A DNA stretch of 51,208 nucleotides, taken from Planctomycetota bacterium. GTDB taxonomy: Bacteria > Planctomycetota > UBA11346. This document shows positions 50,385 to 51,208 of the stretch, piece after piece (position 1 is the stretch's first letter; every line of letters starts with the position of its first letter). The notes under the pieces were generated by a model. That model worked only from the letters and a program-made list of their open reading frames with translations. It was not told the origin of the DNA and ran no database searches. The position numbers and the translations under genes were made by a program. Location: the NCBI GenBank assembly GCA_023150565.1, contig JAKLKR010000007.1, forward strand, positions 11,379-62,586, in the 5' to 3' direction.

Positions 50385-51208
50385 ATGAGCGCACCTGACC
50401 CGGCCGACGTCTGGACCCGCCTTGCCCCCCTGCTGGTGGACCTGGCCATGTCGCGGCGCGACGACGTCGAGGCGATCGCGCGCCTGGTGCCTAGCGATTC
50501 CCCCCTGGTGGGCTGGAACCCGCCCGCCAGCGACGGCCAGGCCCTGTCCAGCGCGGTGAGCGCGGTCGACCGCCTGCGCGGCGCCAACGGGCAGCCGTCG
50601 CAGCGCCTGCTCGAGGACTGGGCCGACGCCTTCGACCGCCCGGGCCCGCAGTGGACCGCCCTGCGCGCGATCGCGCGCGCCTACCTCGATGCGCGCAACC
50701 TGCTGCCCGCGGCCGGATCCCGTCAGGCGGCGCCGTCCGCCCCGGCCCAGGCCCCGACCCGCGCCGCCTCGTCCCGCCGCCCGGTGGCGGCGCCGGCCCC
50801 GGCCCAGGGGCAGGCCGGGTCGCTGCCCAAGGCGGCGGCCGACAGCTGGGCGCGGCTGGTGCCGCGCCTGATCGAATCCGGCCAGGCGCGCCGGGTGGGC
50901 GAACCCCAGCGCGCGGTGTGCGACCACTACCGCCGCCAGGGCTGGGACCCGGGCGAGCTGACCGCGTGGGTGCCGTCGCCAGCCGACCTCGAGGTGCTGG
51001 TGGCGGCCGAGGTGCTGCGCAAGCACCTGTTCTCGACCCCGCCCAGCCGCCAGGCGCTGATGGCGGGCGACTTCATCGGCCAGCTGCGCTCCCTCTCGCG
51101 CCATGCCGCCCTGATGCAGGCCCTGGCCCAGGCCTACCTCGACGCCCACGGGGTGGGCGGCCCGATGCGCCCGTCGCGCGGCGGGCGGGGCGGACGCGGT
51201 GGGCGCGG
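50385..51208 (+). CDS. unidentified protein with internal duplication and Gly/Arg-rich tail (partial, 3' cut)
   Basis: An open frame from ATG 50385 (GCGATGAGC) to the window end, at least 274 residues with no stop. I do not recognise it. Two halves look alike. The first begins DVWTRLAPLLVDLAMSRRDD and ends ALRAIARAYLDARNLL. The second, after a Pro/Ala-rich linker (residues about 107-150), begins DSWARLVPRLIESGQARRVG and ends LMQALAQAYLDAHGV. So an ~100-residue helical module is duplicated. The visible end is PSRGGRGGRGGRG, an RGG-like tail that in other proteins binds nucleic acid. No signal peptide or membrane helix. It is divergent from hcp and shares its 179-base gap. Confidence 0.7.
   Translation, partial: MSAPDPADVWTRLAPLLVDLAMSRRDDVEAIARLVPSDSPLVGWNPPASDGQALSSAVSAVDRLRGANGQPSQRLLEDWADAFDRPGPQWTALRAIARAYLDARNLLPAAGSRQAAPSAPAQAPTRAASSRRPVAAPAPAQGQAGSLPKAAADSWARLVPRLIESGQARRVGEPQRAVCDHYRRQGWDPGELTAWVPSPADLEVLVAAEVLRKHLFSTPPSRQALMAGDFIGQLRSLSRHAALMQALAQAYLDAHGVGGPMRPSRGGRGGRGGR

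Noticed and set aside
1..51208. tRNA, rRNA, CRISPR array or prophage
   Set aside because: I looked for conserved tRNA arms, rRNA words, regularly spaced repeats and phage structural genes and saw none.

Overview
The window is very GC-rich (roughly 70-75%) and gene-dense, and it reads as chromosome of a heterotrophic, polysaccharide-degrading bacterium. Four prepilin-like proteins with an A/G-F-[ST]-L-I-E-L N-terminus and an H-x9-DG motif, an ECF sigma factor of the Rhodopirellula/Verrucomicrobium type next to a FecR-like protein, a Ser/Thr kinase fused to a SUMF1-like domain, and many exported glycoside hydrolases paired with AraC/XylR and LacI regulators point to the PVC superphylum (Planctomycetota, Lentisphaerota or Verrucomicrobiota). 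The sequence alone does not settle the phylum. There is no rRNA, tRNA, CRISPR array, transposase or phage gene.

Layout. 1-7,000: the end of a GH74/sialidase-like gene, two prepilin-like genes, a small membrane protein, a large GH5-like glycosidase carrying an apparent frameshift, a FecR-like protein and its ECF sigma factor. Three minus-strand units here (prepilin, glycosidase, sigma factor) are preceded by the same promoter-like sequence, TTGTACAG-N16-GGGTAGT, with exactly conserved spacing: probably the regulon of this sigma factor. 7,060-12,900: a segment bounded by copies of a palindromic repeat, holding an SRPBCC protein, an AraC regulator, a prepilin-like protein, an SGNH hydrolase, a GH5 lipoprotein and a Cys-type sulfatase. 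12,900-15,800: cytidylate kinase with an extra C-terminal domain, a response regulator-PP2C phosphatase, and an unknown protein. 15,800-21,200: a giant GH2-like protein translated with a prepilin-like protein, then a dead D-2-hydroxyacid dehydrogenase remnant. 21,350-29,300: a cellulose/xylan cluster (GH44, GH10, GH9, XylR-type regulator). 29,400-33,040: two NfeD proteins and two exported PDZ proteins. 33,100-37,400: thrH, purB and a sialate O-acetylesterase-like enzyme. 37,400-47,800: kinase-SUMF1 fusion, AraC regulators, nucleoside hydrolase, exported isomerase-like protein, divergent GH3/LacI pair, and a beta-helix protein. 47,980-50,290: a hydroxylamine reductase (hcp) and ferredoxin pair behind a perfect FNR-type site, suggesting life with oxygen limitation. 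The last 0.8 kb opens an unidentified protein with an internal duplication.

How it works together: secreted glycosidases, an esterase and a sulfatase break down plant-type glycans. Prepilin-like proteins sit in the same transcription units as several of these enzymes. Regulation appears to be local (AraC, XylR and LacI next to their targets) plus one ECF sigma/FecR pair. Long hairpins occupy most of the convergent gene ends.
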